Assembly: GCA_033722675.1 (NCBI GenBank)
Contig: JAWVYO010000001.1
Location: forward strand, 1 to 64,000
Direction of reading: 5' to 3'
Length of the DNA stretch: 64,000 nucleotides
DNA from: DATHYU01 sp033722675
GTDB taxonomy: Bacteria > Actinomycetota > Acidimicrobiia > Spongiisociales > UBA11373
A program made the translations under genes and the position numbers. The notes beneath the pieces were generated by a model, which made no database searches, was not told the DNA's origin, and saw only the letters and a program-made list of their open reading frames with translations. The first letter of the stretch is position 1. Every line of letters begins with the position of its first letter. Below, piece by piece: positions 43,348-51,305 of this stretch.

Positions 43348-44847
43348 ATGGCAGCGCTCGAACCACTCACGCCGGGCCAGGAGATCCCCTACGGGGGCGA
43401 CCGGGTCACGGTGGTCTCCGAGGAACTCGCGGCCGCCTTTCGACCGGGTGACTCGCTCATCGTCGTCCAGGAGACCGGCGACCTCCTCCACGTCCCCGGC
43501 GACGTGGCGAAAATCGCGTCGACCGCCGTCGACGACGCCGTTGCGGCGTTCGACGCCATGGGCGCCGTCTCCGACCAGGCCATCAGTGGGTTCTACGAGC
43601 ACTTCGCCGCCGCCCTGGCCGACGACGACCGGTTCGGCCCCATCGCCGAGGCCAACACCGCCGACGTCGAGCGGGCACGGGGACGCGGCCGGTCCGTGAC
43701 GCGCCTCGTCCTGTCGGATCGCATGCGGGCGGGGATGGTCGAGGGACTCCGCACCTGGCGTGACGCCCCGACCGGTCGCGGACGCGTCGTCGACACGGTC
43801 GACCACGGCGACTGGCGCGTCGAGAGCGTTCGGGACGGTCTCGGCGTGGTCGGGTTCGTGTTCGAGGGGCGGCCGAACGTCTTCGCGGACGCCACCGGGG
43901 TGCTGCGCGGCGGCAACACCGTCGTGTTCCGGATCGGCTCCGACGCCCTGGGGACGGCGGAGGCGATCGTCGAGCACGCCCTGCGCCCGGCGCTCGCCGC
44001 CGCGGGCCTGCCCGACGGCGCGGCCAGCCTGGTCGCCAGCGCCAGCCGGGCCGCGGGCTGGGCGATGTTCTCCGATTCGAGGCTGGCCCTCGCCGTGGCG
44101 CGTGGCTCGGGGTTCGCCGTGGCACAGCTCGGGGCGGTGGCCCGCCAGGCGGGGAACGCCGTGAGCCTCCACGGGACCGGCGGCACGTGGATCGTCCCGG
44201 GGCTCGGCGCCGCGGCGCGACCCTTCGGCCTGGCCGTCTTCCACTCCCTCGACCGGAAGGTGTGCAACACGCTGAACACCTGCTGCATCCCCGCCGAGCG
44301 GGCCGACGAGCTCGTGCCCGTGTTCCTCGAGCACCTCGACCGGGCCGGCGAGCGCCTCGGCACCAATCCGAAGCTCCACGTGACCGAGGCTGCCCGTCCC
44401 TTCGTCCCCGACGCGTGGTTCACGACCGAGGTGCCCATCGCCCGGGCCGACGGCGAGCACGTCGAGCCCAAGGCGGAACCGATCGGCGCCGACCGTCTGG
44501 GCGAGGAGTGGGAGTGGGAGGACAGCCCGGAGGTGACCCTCCACGTCGTCGCGTCGGTCGACGAGGCGGTGGCGCTCTTCAATCGGCAGAGCCCGCGCTT
44601 CGGCGCCTCCCTCGTGTCCGACGACCCGGACGAGCACGCCAGGTTCTTCCGCTCCGTGGACGCACCCTTCGTCGGCACCGGATTCACCCGCTGGATCGAC
44701 GGCCAGTACGCCCTCGGCAAGCCCGAGCTCGGGCTGTCGAACTGGGAGCACGGCCGGCTGTTCGGCCGGTCGGGCATCCTCTCGGGGGACTCGGCGTTCT
44801 CGCTGCGCCTGCGGGCCGTCCAGGACGACCCCGACATCGGCCGCTGA
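43348..44847 (+). CDS. Divergent glutamate-5-semialdehyde dehydrogenase-like protein (ProA family)
   Basis: 499 aa, about 80 longer than standard ProA. ProA landmarks are VGFVFEGRPNVFADA, LRGGNTVVFRIG, the catalytic cysteine in DRKVCNTLNTCC, and GTGFTRWIDGQYALGKPELGLS at the C-terminus. The first 60 or so residues are extra. No proB gene is adjacent. It may act on glutamyl phosphate in proline synthesis or on another acyl phosphate. Leaderless ATG. Confidence 0.78.
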   Translation: MAALEPLTPGQEIPYGGDRVTVVSEELAAAFRPGDSLIVVQETGDLLHVPGDVAKIASTAVDDAVAAFDAMGAVSDQAISGFYEHFAAALADDDRFGPIAEANTADVERARGRGRSVTRLVLSDRMRAGMVEGLRTWRDAPTGRGRVVDTVDHGDWRVESVRDGLGVVGFVFEGRPNVFADATGVLRGGNTVVFRIGSDALGTAEAIVEHALRPALAAAGLPDGAASLVASASRAAGWAMFSDSRLALAVARGSGFAVAQLGAVARQAGNAVSLHGTGGTWIVPGLGAAARPFGLAVFHSLDRKVCNTLNTCCIPAERADELVPVFLEHLDRAGERLGTNPKLHVTEAARPFVPDAWFTTEVPIARADGEHVEPKAEPIGADRLGEEWEWEDSPEVTLHVVASVDEAVALFNRQSPRFGASLVSDDPDEHARFFRSVDAPFVGTGFTRWIDGQYALGKPELGLSNWEHGRLFGRSGILSGDSAFSLRLRAVQDDPDIGR

Positions 44848-44848
44848 G

Positions 44849-45898
44849 CTAGCCGGCGGGTCGGATGAGGTAGTCGTCGGCGTCGTCGTCCCAGTCCATC
44901 TCCACGACGTCGCGGGCGGCGGCGGCCCGGGAGAACTGGAGGAACCCCCGGAACCCGAACGCCTTCTCGGAGAAGTCGGGATCCTCCTTGCGAATCCGGT
45001 CCTTGAGCCCCGACAGCGGAACCGGGTCGCCGTGCCCCGCCTCCTCCACCGTCTTCGCGAGGAGCCGGAACGCCTGGTCCTCGGCACCCCCGTCCTCGGG
45101 GAAGGTGACCTCGGGGTCGCCACGGGCCGGGCCCTCGCTCAGCTCGACGACGCCCCGTTCGGCCAGCGACGACATGAGCTCGCCGAAGCCGCGGAAGCCG
45201 TAGTCGGCCTCGCTGAACGTCGGATCCTTGCGGAGCAGCGCCCGCTTGAGACTGGAGGCGAGCACGACGCCGTCCGCCGAGCTCTGGAGACCCGAGAGGG
45301 TCTGGGTGACGAGTCGCTCGATGTCCTCGACGTTCGAACGGGTCGAGGTCTCCCCGTCGCCGGAGCCGGAGCCCCTCGGCTTGCGCGACCGTGAGCGGCG
45401 ACTCGGACGGTCGCCGACCTCCACCCCGTCGAGGTTCTCGTAGAACAGGAACTCGTCGCAGGCCGGGGGCAGGAGCGCCGACGTCGACGCCTTCAGGCCG
45501 ATCCCGATCACCTTCTTGTCGAGCTCGCGGAGCTTGTGCACCAGCGGGGTGAAGTCGCTGTCTCCCGAAACGATGACGAACGTCGTGATGTAGTCGCGCT
45601 CGAACGACAGCTCGAGGGCGTCGACGGCCATCTTGATGTCGGCTGCGTTCTTGCGGCTGGCGCCGAGACGCTGGGGGATCTCGATGAGCTCGACGTGGTG
45701 CTCGACGAGCATCCGGCGGGCCTCGTCCCACATCGTCCAGTCGCCGTAGGCGCGCCGCACCACCACGCGCCCCCGCTCGGCGAGGGCGTCGGCGATCGGC
45801 TTCATGGAGAACGTGTGTCCTCCGAGGTCCTCTCGAGCCCCGATGGCGAGGTTCTCGAAGTCGAGATAGAGGGCGATGCGAGCTTCGGAGCTGCTCAT
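44849..45898 (-). CDS. NYN-domain protein with two LOTUS (OST-HTH) domains
   Basis: 349 aa. Residues 1-165 are a NYN/LabA-type PIN-like nuclease domain with acidic residues in LYLDFENLAIG, NAADIKMAVDALEL and IVSGDSDFTPLVHKL. After a basic Ser/Arg linker come two LOTUS repeats, each ending in a F-x-G-F pattern: YGFRGFGELM and FGFRGFLQF. LOTUS domains bind RNA (G4-rich in known cases) or helicases. So it is probably an RNA-targeting nuclease or RNA-binding regulator. The start ATG lies close to, but not overlapping, the divergent F420-type gene. Confidence 0.87.
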   Translation of the reverse strand: MSSSEARIALYLDFENLAIGAREDLGGHTFSMKPIADALAERGRVVVRRAYGDWTMWDEARRMLVEHHVELIEIPQRLGASRKNAADIKMAVDALELSFERDYITTFVIVSGDSDFTPLVHKLRELDKKVIGIGLKASTSALLPPACDEFLFYENLDGVEVGDRPSRRSRSRKPRGSGSGDGETSTRSNVEDIERLVTQTLSGLQSSADGVVLASSLKRALLRKDPTFSEADYGFRGFGELMSSLAERGVVELSEGPARGDPEVTFPEDGGAEDQAFRLLAKTVEEAGHGDPVPLSGLKDRIRKEDPDFSEKAFGFRGFLQFSRAAAARDVVEMDWDDDADDYLIRPAG

Positions 45899-45960
45899 GG
45901 ACTGGGGGTTCGGTCGGTCATGCCTCCAGGGTAGGCCGGGCTTGTGCGCGCCGGCTCCCG

Positions 45961-46401
45961 ATGCCAGCCTTCGCCGCCGTGCGCGACTCCACCGTTCGAA
46001 GGCTGTCCCGGCTGCACAGACTGGTGTTCCGGGCCACGAAGGGTCGCATCGGCGCGCGCCTCGTCGACAACGACATGCTGCTGCTGACCACCCGTGGAGC
46101 CGTCACCGGCGAGCCCCACACGGTGCCACTGCTGTTCCTGCGAGACGCCGACCGGCTCGTCGTGATCGCGTCCTACGGGGGCCGGCCCGACCATCCGCAG
46201 TGGTACCGGAACCTCGTCGCCGAACCGGTTGTCGGCGTTCGGCTCCCCCGGGCACGGACGACGGTGGAGCGCACGGCGCGGACGGCGACGGCGGACGAGC
46301 GCCGGACCTGGTGGCCGCGGATCGTCGAGGCCTACGACGGGTACGAGACGTATCAGGCGCGCACCGAACGCGAGATCCCGGTCGTGTTCCTGGAACCCTG
46401 A
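45961..46401 (+). CDS. Deazaflavin (F420)-dependent nitroreductase family protein
   Basis: 146 aa. The DDN-family pattern is clear: LLTTRGAVTGEPHTVPLLFLRD, VVIASYGGRPDHPQWYRNL and RREIPVVFLEP-like end (TEREIPVVFLEP). These split-barrel proteins bind F420H2 and reduce quinones or nitro compounds. It implies F420 production in the host. No clear -10 or Shine-Dalgarno is visible, so the start is less certain. Confidence 0.88.
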   Translation: MPAFAAVRDSTVRRLSRLHRLVFRATKGRIGARLVDNDMLLLTTRGAVTGEPHTVPLLFLRDADRLVVIASYGGRPDHPQWYRNLVAEPVVGVRLPRARTTVERTARTATADERRTWWPRIVEAYDGYETYQARTEREIPVVFLEP

Positions 46402-46409
46402 GTTCCCGG

Positions 46410-46541
46410 TCAGGACCCGACGTTCGACGTCGGCTCCGGCATGTTCGGCTCCGAGGGATCGTCGTCGCCGCAGGCGCCGAGCGAGAGGGTCAGCAACAGG
46501 CCGAGGACCGCGGCGACGAGTCGGTGTTTCGTGTCGGACAT
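46410..46541 (-). CDS. Very small lipoprotein, 43 aa
   Basis: Signal peptide with lipobox LSLGAC, leaving a mature peptide of about 20 residues rich in Asp, Pro and Ser. The ATG at 46541 is 7 nt from a TAGATT -10, which argues that it is expressed. Function unknown. It converges on the F420-type gene and is divergent from the M15-like lipoprotein. Confidence 0.6.
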   Translation of the reverse strand: MSDTKHRLVAAVLGLLLTLSLGACGDDDPSEPNMPEPTSNVGS

Positions 46542-46548
46542 CCCGGTC

Positions 46549-46554
46549 AATCTA
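46549..46554 (-). promoter_or_regulatory. -10 element TAGATT of the small lipoprotein gene
   Basis: Minus-strand TAGATT, 7 nt from the ATG at 46541. Confidence 0.5.
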
Positions 46555-46600
46555 GCGAGCGGCCCACCGATCGACCTGTGGACAACTCCGGCCGAGGTCC

Positions 46601-46606
46601 TATCAT
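46601..46606 (+). promoter_or_regulatory. -10 element TATCAT of the M15-like lipoprotein gene
   Basis: TATCAT, 9 nt before the ATG at 46616. Confidence 0.5.
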
Positions 46607-46615
46607 CACCGGCGA

Positions 46616-47779
46616 ATGCGTCCTCCCGAGACCCCGGCGGCGCGCGTCCCCTCACCCCGACGCCGCAACGGGCTCATCGCCGTCGTCGCGATGAGCGTGC
46701 TCGCGATCGCCTGCACCGGCTCCGGCGGGGTCGAGCCGCCGTCGGCGACGACGGCGCCGGTCGACGAGACGGCGCAGCCCGCGGAGCCGGCCGCGGCGGC
46801 ACCGACGACCACCTCCTCGCCGGCGACGACCACGACGACCACGACGACGATCCCGGCGTCGACCCCGGCGAGCACGACGACCACCACCAGCCGGCCGCCC
46901 ACGCGTGACCTCTCCCCGGTGGAATCGGTCGCCCGGGCCAAGGAGACGGCCTCGGCCATCGCCGTCGAGCTCACCACCTACTGGGAGGACGACGACCACG
47001 CGCAGCGGCTCGCCCCGCTGGTCCCACCGGGCGAGGGCGACGCGCTCGTCGGGGCCGCCGCGCCGCTCCTCCATCCCGGGCGGTGGTCCTACGGCGAAGT
47101 GACCTACCCCCAGATGGGTGGCTTCGACGGCGAACGAGCCTCGGTCATGGTGGTGACCCGCCAGACGGTGGGCTCCGACGACGGTGCCGAGTTCTCGGTG
47201 GTCCGGACCCTCGACATCCGTCTGGCACTCGGCGCCGCCGACTGGGAGTTCGAGGCGCTCGCGTCCGCCGGAGGCGCCTTCGAGGATCTCGACGACCTCA
47301 GGTTGGCCCACCGCGTCGCCGACGATCCGCGCATCGAGATGCCGGACTCGGCCCGCCTCGACATCCGGGAGGGACAGGTCTCCCCCGTGTTGCTCGAACT
47401 GATGGCCGAGCTGGCGGATCAGACCCCCTACGGCGTCGTCACCCTGGCGACGGGACATCCCTATCACGTCTTCGAGACGGATCGGGTGAGTCACCATTCG
47501 GTCGGGCGGGCGGTCGACATCTACCGGATCGGAGACCGCCGCGTGTTCGACGATCGCGACCCCGGCTCCACGACGCAGCGCATCACCGAGTGGCTCCTGG
47601 AACGCGACGAGGTCGTCCAGGTCGGCAGCCCGTGGGACCTCGACGGGGAGGCGTCCCGACGGTCCTTCGCCGATCTGGTGCACCAGGACCACCTCCACGT
47701 GGCCGTCCGGACCGAGGCCGAGCTGGCCGAACGGCTCGATCCGGCCGGCGAGGGCGGTCAGGAGGGGTCGGGGGGCTGA
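46616..47779 (+). CDS. Lipoprotein with M15/VanY-like peptidase domain
   Basis: 387 aa. N-terminal signal with lipobox LAIACTG, then a Thr/Ser/Ala linker to residue about 95. The C-terminal region has SHHSVGRAVDIYRIG and HQDHLHVAV, the H-x6-D and H-x-H zinc pattern of D-Ala-D-Ala carboxypeptidase-like (M15_3/extensin-type) domains. Probably acts on peptidoglycan or a related wall polymer. Leaderless ATG. It overlaps the convergent hydrolase gene by 22 bp. Confidence 0.75.
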   Translation: MRPPETPAARVPSPRRRNGLIAVVAMSVLAIACTGSGGVEPPSATTAPVDETAQPAEPAAAAPTTTSSPATTTTTTTTIPASTPASTTTTTSRPPTRDLSPVESVARAKETASAIAVELTTYWEDDDHAQRLAPLVPPGEGDALVGAAAPLLHPGRWSYGEVTYPQMGGFDGERASVMVVTRQTVGSDDGAEFSVVRTLDIRLALGAADWEFEALASAGGAFEDLDDLRLAHRVADDPRIEMPDSARLDIREGQVSPVLLELMAELADQTPYGVVTLATGHPYHVFETDRVSHHSVGRAVDIYRIGDRRVFDDRDPGSTTQRITEWLLERDEVVQVGSPWDLDGEASRRSFADLVHQDHLHVAVRTEAELAERLDPAGEGGQEGSGG

Positions 47780-49089
47780 CCGTTCCGGAGGTGGTCGACG
47801 AAGAAGCGCAGGCTGGCTCCGTAGACCATCTCGTGGTTCGCCCGGAAGTAGACGAGCGAGACCGAGGCCGACCGCCGGGCGAGCACCACACCCGGATCAC
47901 CGTCGGTGAAGTGCGATTCGGCCGCGACCGGCTGGGAGATCGATTCGGGGACGCGCTGCCGACCGAACGTCTCGACCTGCTCGTCACTGAACCGGTCCTC
48001 GGGGTCGGCCAGCTGGTTGAACGCTCGCGCACCCTGGCTGGGTGACACGATCGTGTCCCAGATGCCCTGGCCGATGAACACCGGCACGGAGAACTCCCGG
48101 GCGGCGTCCAGGTGGGCCATGGGGCTGCGATGGACGCAGGACGCCAGTGCGTCCGCGTCGCTGGTCGGGTTGCCCCCGCAGGCCCGCTCGAGGTCCCAGG
48201 CGTAATGGCGGCCCTGCCGCCTCGCCTGCCGGTAGAAGTCGACGAGGTCGTAGGGCGGTCCCCAGGCGGCGGCGGCCGCGACCTTCTCGGGGTGCCGGCC
48301 GGCCAGCAGCAGCGACATCATCCCGCCGCCGGAGTAGCCGACCGTGTAGACGTGGTCGGCGTCGACGCCGTCCTGGGCCGTGGCCCAGTCGATGGCATCG
48401 ACCGCGTCCTGGACGGCGAGGTCGGATCCCGTGGAGTCCGCATCGTCGTTGACCCCCCGGTAGTTCGGGGCGATCACCGCCCACCCGTTGTCCTCCGCCC
48501 ACATCGCGTAGGGGATGCCGGCGTGCTGCAGATAGTGGGCGCTCCACGAGTGGAGGACGACGAGGAGCGGCCGGGGCCGGTCCCCCCGGGGCGGCAGCCA
48601 CAGTGCGGGCTGTTCGGCGCCGTCGGCCGTCGACGTGATCCGAACGTCCTCGACCGCCTCCACCTCGCGCTGCCACCGCCGGAGTCCCCGTGAGGTGTAG
48701 CCGGTGAAGTTCCGGATCACGCGGATCCGCTCCAGCGCTTCGTAGGTGGGCGGCTCCAGAGGTGGCAGGGTCGTGGTGGTCGTCACCGAACTGCTCGTGT
48801 TCGGGGGAGCGGTCACGGACGTCGACGGGTCCGCGGTCGTGGAGGAGGAGGATGGGGAGGTGCTGGACGGTGCCGACGTCGTCGCGGCACCGCTGGTCGA
48901 CGACGAGGACGAGGTGGACTCGCCGCCGGTTCCCGACGACGTGGTCGGCTCCTCCGTCGACCCCGGAGCGGCCGCGGTCGTCTCGGCACCCTGCGGTGGA
49001 TCGTCGCCGACGACACACGCGGCGAGGGCGGCGACGAGCCCGAACAGGAGGGCCCACCGGCCGGCGGCGAGCAGGGTCCTCAGCCCCAC
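47758..49089 (-). CDS. Lipoprotein alpha/beta hydrolase (prolyl oligopeptidase-like)
   Basis: 443 aa. Signal with lipobox AALAAC, then a Ser/Thr linker of about 80 residues. The hydrolase domain has LLVVLHSWSAHY (oxyanion), nucleophile elbow VGYSGGGMMSLLLAG, and a late His in RANHEMVYG. It resembles secreted S9-type or feruloyl-esterase-like hydrolases. GTG start with a strong GGAGGGAGG site, chosen because it begins the signal peptide. Confidence 0.78.
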   Translation of the reverse strand: MGLRTLLAAGRWALLFGLVAALAACVVGDDPPQGAETTAAAPGSTEEPTTSSGTGGESTSSSSSTSGAATTSAPSSTSPSSSSTTADPSTSVTAPPNTSSSVTTTTTLPPLEPPTYEALERIRVIRNFTGYTSRGLRRWQREVEAVEDVRITSTADGAEQPALWLPPRGDRPRPLLVVLHSWSAHYLQHAGIPYAMWAEDNGWAVIAPNYRGVNDDADSTGSDLAVQDAVDAIDWATAQDGVDADHVYTVGYSGGGMMSLLLAGRHPEKVAAAAAWGPPYDLVDFYRQARRQGRHYAWDLERACGGNPTSDADALASCVHRSPMAHLDAAREFSVPVFIGQGIWDTIVSPSQGARAFNQLADPEDRFSDEQVETFGRQRVPESISQPVAAESHFTDGDPGVVLARRSASVSLVYFRANHEMVYGASLRFFVDHLRNGQPPDPS

Positions 49090-49163
49090 GACACCCTCCC
49101 TCCGACCCCGACCGGGGCGCGGACACGAGTAGCTTGTGGACCGGACCGAGGGGATCGACCGGG

Positions 49164-50129
49164 ATGGACCGCACGCCAGCACTCGACGGGATACGGGCGG
49201 CGGCGATCGCGATGATCGTCGCCTACCACGTCGACGACCGGGTCGTGCCCGCCGGCTACTGGGGCGTGATCCTGTTCTTCGTGCTGTCGGGGTACCTCAT
49301 CACCCGGGTGCTGACGGCCGAGGAGGACCGGACCGGCCGCATCGACGTCCGGGCCTTCTATGCCCGACGGGCGCTGCGAGTCCTGCCGCCGCTGGTCGTG
49401 TTCTGCGCCGTCCTCTTCGCCACCGGCACCGACTGGTCCCGGGTGGCCGCGACCCTCGGGTTCTACGCGAACTACGCACGCGTGGACGGGATGGATCTGG
49501 GACTGCTCACGCACACCTGGTTCGTGGCCATCGTGGGGCACTTCTACGTGGTCTGGCCCCTGGTGATCGCCGCGGTCCCCCGACGACACCGGGTGCGAGT
49601 CGTCGGTGTGCTCGCCCTGGCGGCCATCGTCTGGCGGGTGGTGGCGATCCAGGTGGCGTCGCCGGGCTGGGTCTACAACGCGACCGACACCAATGCCGCC
49701 GCGCTGCTCGCCGGGGCCTATCTGGGCGTGGCCCGTCCCGGTGGATGGCGCTGGGCAGGCTGGTCGCTCCCGGCCGTGGTCGCCCTCAGTCTGATACCGG
49801 CGTTCGGCGAGCGGGGCGCGGCCTTCCTGTGGGCCGACTTCCTCGCTCTCGCCCTGGGCGTCCTGGTCCTCCAACACGCGCTCACCCGACCTCGATGGCT
49901 CGAGGTGTCATGGCTCGTCTCGCTGGGGCAGGTGTCCTACGGGCTCTACCTCTGGCACTACGTGTTCGTCCGCATCGACATTCCACTGTGGACGGCCGTG
50001 CCGCTCACGGCCGCCGCCACCGCCGGGTCCTGGTACCTCGTCGAGCAGCCGGTGCAGGCGCTCCGAGACCGCTTCAGGCGACGCCGCCGGACGCCTCCGA
50101 AGGATCGCCGGCTCACGGCCGAAGCCTAG
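49164..50129 (+). CDS. Acyltransferase family 3 (OafA/YrhL-like) membrane protein
   Basis: 321 aa with about ten TM segments. The N-terminal ALDGIRAAAIAMIVAYHVDD contains the D-G-x-R and H of acyltransferase 3. GYWGVILFFVLSGYLITRVL, RRALRVLPPLVV and VSYGLYLWHYVFVR follow. Such proteins acetylate surface polysaccharide or lipids. No SGNH tail. RBS GGGGA upstream. Confidence 0.9.
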   Translation: MDRTPALDGIRAAAIAMIVAYHVDDRVVPAGYWGVILFFVLSGYLITRVLTAEEDRTGRIDVRAFYARRALRVLPPLVVFCAVLFATGTDWSRVAATLGFYANYARVDGMDLGLLTHTWFVAIVGHFYVVWPLVIAAVPRRHRVRVVGVLALAAIVWRVVAIQVASPGWVYNATDTNAAALLAGAYLGVARPGGWRWAGWSLPAVVALSLIPAFGERGAAFLWADFLALALGVLVLQHALTRPRWLEVSWLVSLGQVSYGLYLWHYVFVRIDIPLWTAVPLTAAATAGSWYLVEQPVQALRDRFRRRRRTPPKDRRLTAEA

Positions 50130-50162
50130 GTCCCGGCGGAGCGCGTTCGCCGTCGCGCCGGC

Positions 50163-51305
50163 TCACCGCCACGCCACCGGCACCGACCGCGGCGTCCGGA
50201 AGACCAACCCCTCGACCGGTGGAAGCGGGCCGTCGGGCGCCGGCACGCCCGGTCCCTCGAGGACGGCTGCGAGCGCCGTCTCCGCTTCGAGCCGGGCGAG
50301 GTGCACCCCCAGACAGGCGTGGGGGCCCCGGGCGAACGTGAGATGCCGACGGAGTCCGTCACGCCCGGGATCGAAGACGTCGGGGTCGGCGAAGGAGGCG
50401 GGGTCGCGGTTGGCGGCCGACAGCGAGACCCGCACGAGGTCGCCGGCGTCGACGCTCTCCCCGGCGAGGGCGACGTCGGTGGTGGCATACCGGTCGACCA
50501 CGGCCGCCGCCGGCTCCAACCGCATCGACTCGTCCACGACCGCCGGGACGAGGGCGCGATCGGCGCGGAGCCGGTCCCACAGCCCGGGACGGGTGAGCAC
50601 GTCGCGCATGAGGATGGCGATCTGACCCTCGACGGTGACGATCCCGCCGAACAGCAGCACCGCGACGTCCGCAACGAGCTCCTCCGGGGCGAGATCGCTC
50701 GTCTCCTGCACCCGCGACAGCAGGGCACTCGTCGGGAAGGCGGCCAGCACGGCGTCGCGCAGCTCCGCCACCGCCGTCGACCCTTCCTCGGGCACCGGCC
50801 CACCGGCCGTCACCGCCTCGACGGCCGCGGCGATGTCCTCGTACCAGCGGACGAGCCGGGCGACGCTCGTGTCGCCGAGGTCGAGGGCATCGGCCATGAC
50901 CCCGGCCGCCAGCGGCGCGGCGAGATCCCTCCGGAGGTCTCCTCCGCCGGCGGATGCGACCGAGGCGACGGCCCCCCGGGCGCGCTCCCGCGTCGAGACG
51001 GCCAGCCGCCGGTGGACCTCGTCGCGACCAAAGGCGTCGGCGAAGGGGGATCGGTGGCGGTCGTGGGACGGGCCGTCGAGCGACAGCATGCTCGGCCCCA
51101 CGACCCGCGCCGTGGAAAACCGCGGGTCGTCGACGGTGTACGTGGCGGCGTCGCGCAGGACCTCCACCGCCGCCTCCCGCCCGACGACGAGCCACCCGTC
51201 CAGCGCGTCGACGTCGACGACCGCTCCCCACCCCTCCCGCAGTCCGGCGAGGATCGGGTGGGGGTCGCCGGCGAGGCCTCCGACGGTGACCTCGTCAGGC
51301 CTCAT
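50163..51305 (-). CDS. Cytochrome P450
   Basis: 380 aa. Heme loop FARGPHACLGVHLAR with the axial Cys, the ExxR motif in DESMRLEP, and an I-helix LLFGGIVTVEGQI (G-G-x-x-T). CYP family not assignable by eye. Needs a ferredoxin partner not seen nearby. The ATG lies 11 bp inside the antiporter gene end, so the two are linked in one transcript. Confidence 0.93.
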   Translation of the reverse strand: MRPDEVTVGGLAGDPHPILAGLREGWGAVVDVDALDGWLVVGREAAVEVLRDAATYTVDDPRFSTARVVGPSMLSLDGPSHDRHRSPFADAFGRDEVHRRLAVSTRERARGAVASVASAGGGDLRRDLAAPLAAGVMADALDLGDTSVARLVRWYEDIAAAVEAVTAGGPVPEEGSTAVAELRDAVLAAFPTSALLSRVQETSDLAPEELVADVAVLLFGGIVTVEGQIAILMRDVLTRPGLWDRLRADRALVPAVVDESMRLEPAAAVVDRYATTDVALAGESVDAGDLVRVSLSAANRDPASFADPDVFDPGRDGLRRHLTFARGPHACLGVHLARLEAETALAAVLEGPGVPAPDGPLPPVEGLVFRTPRSVPVAWR

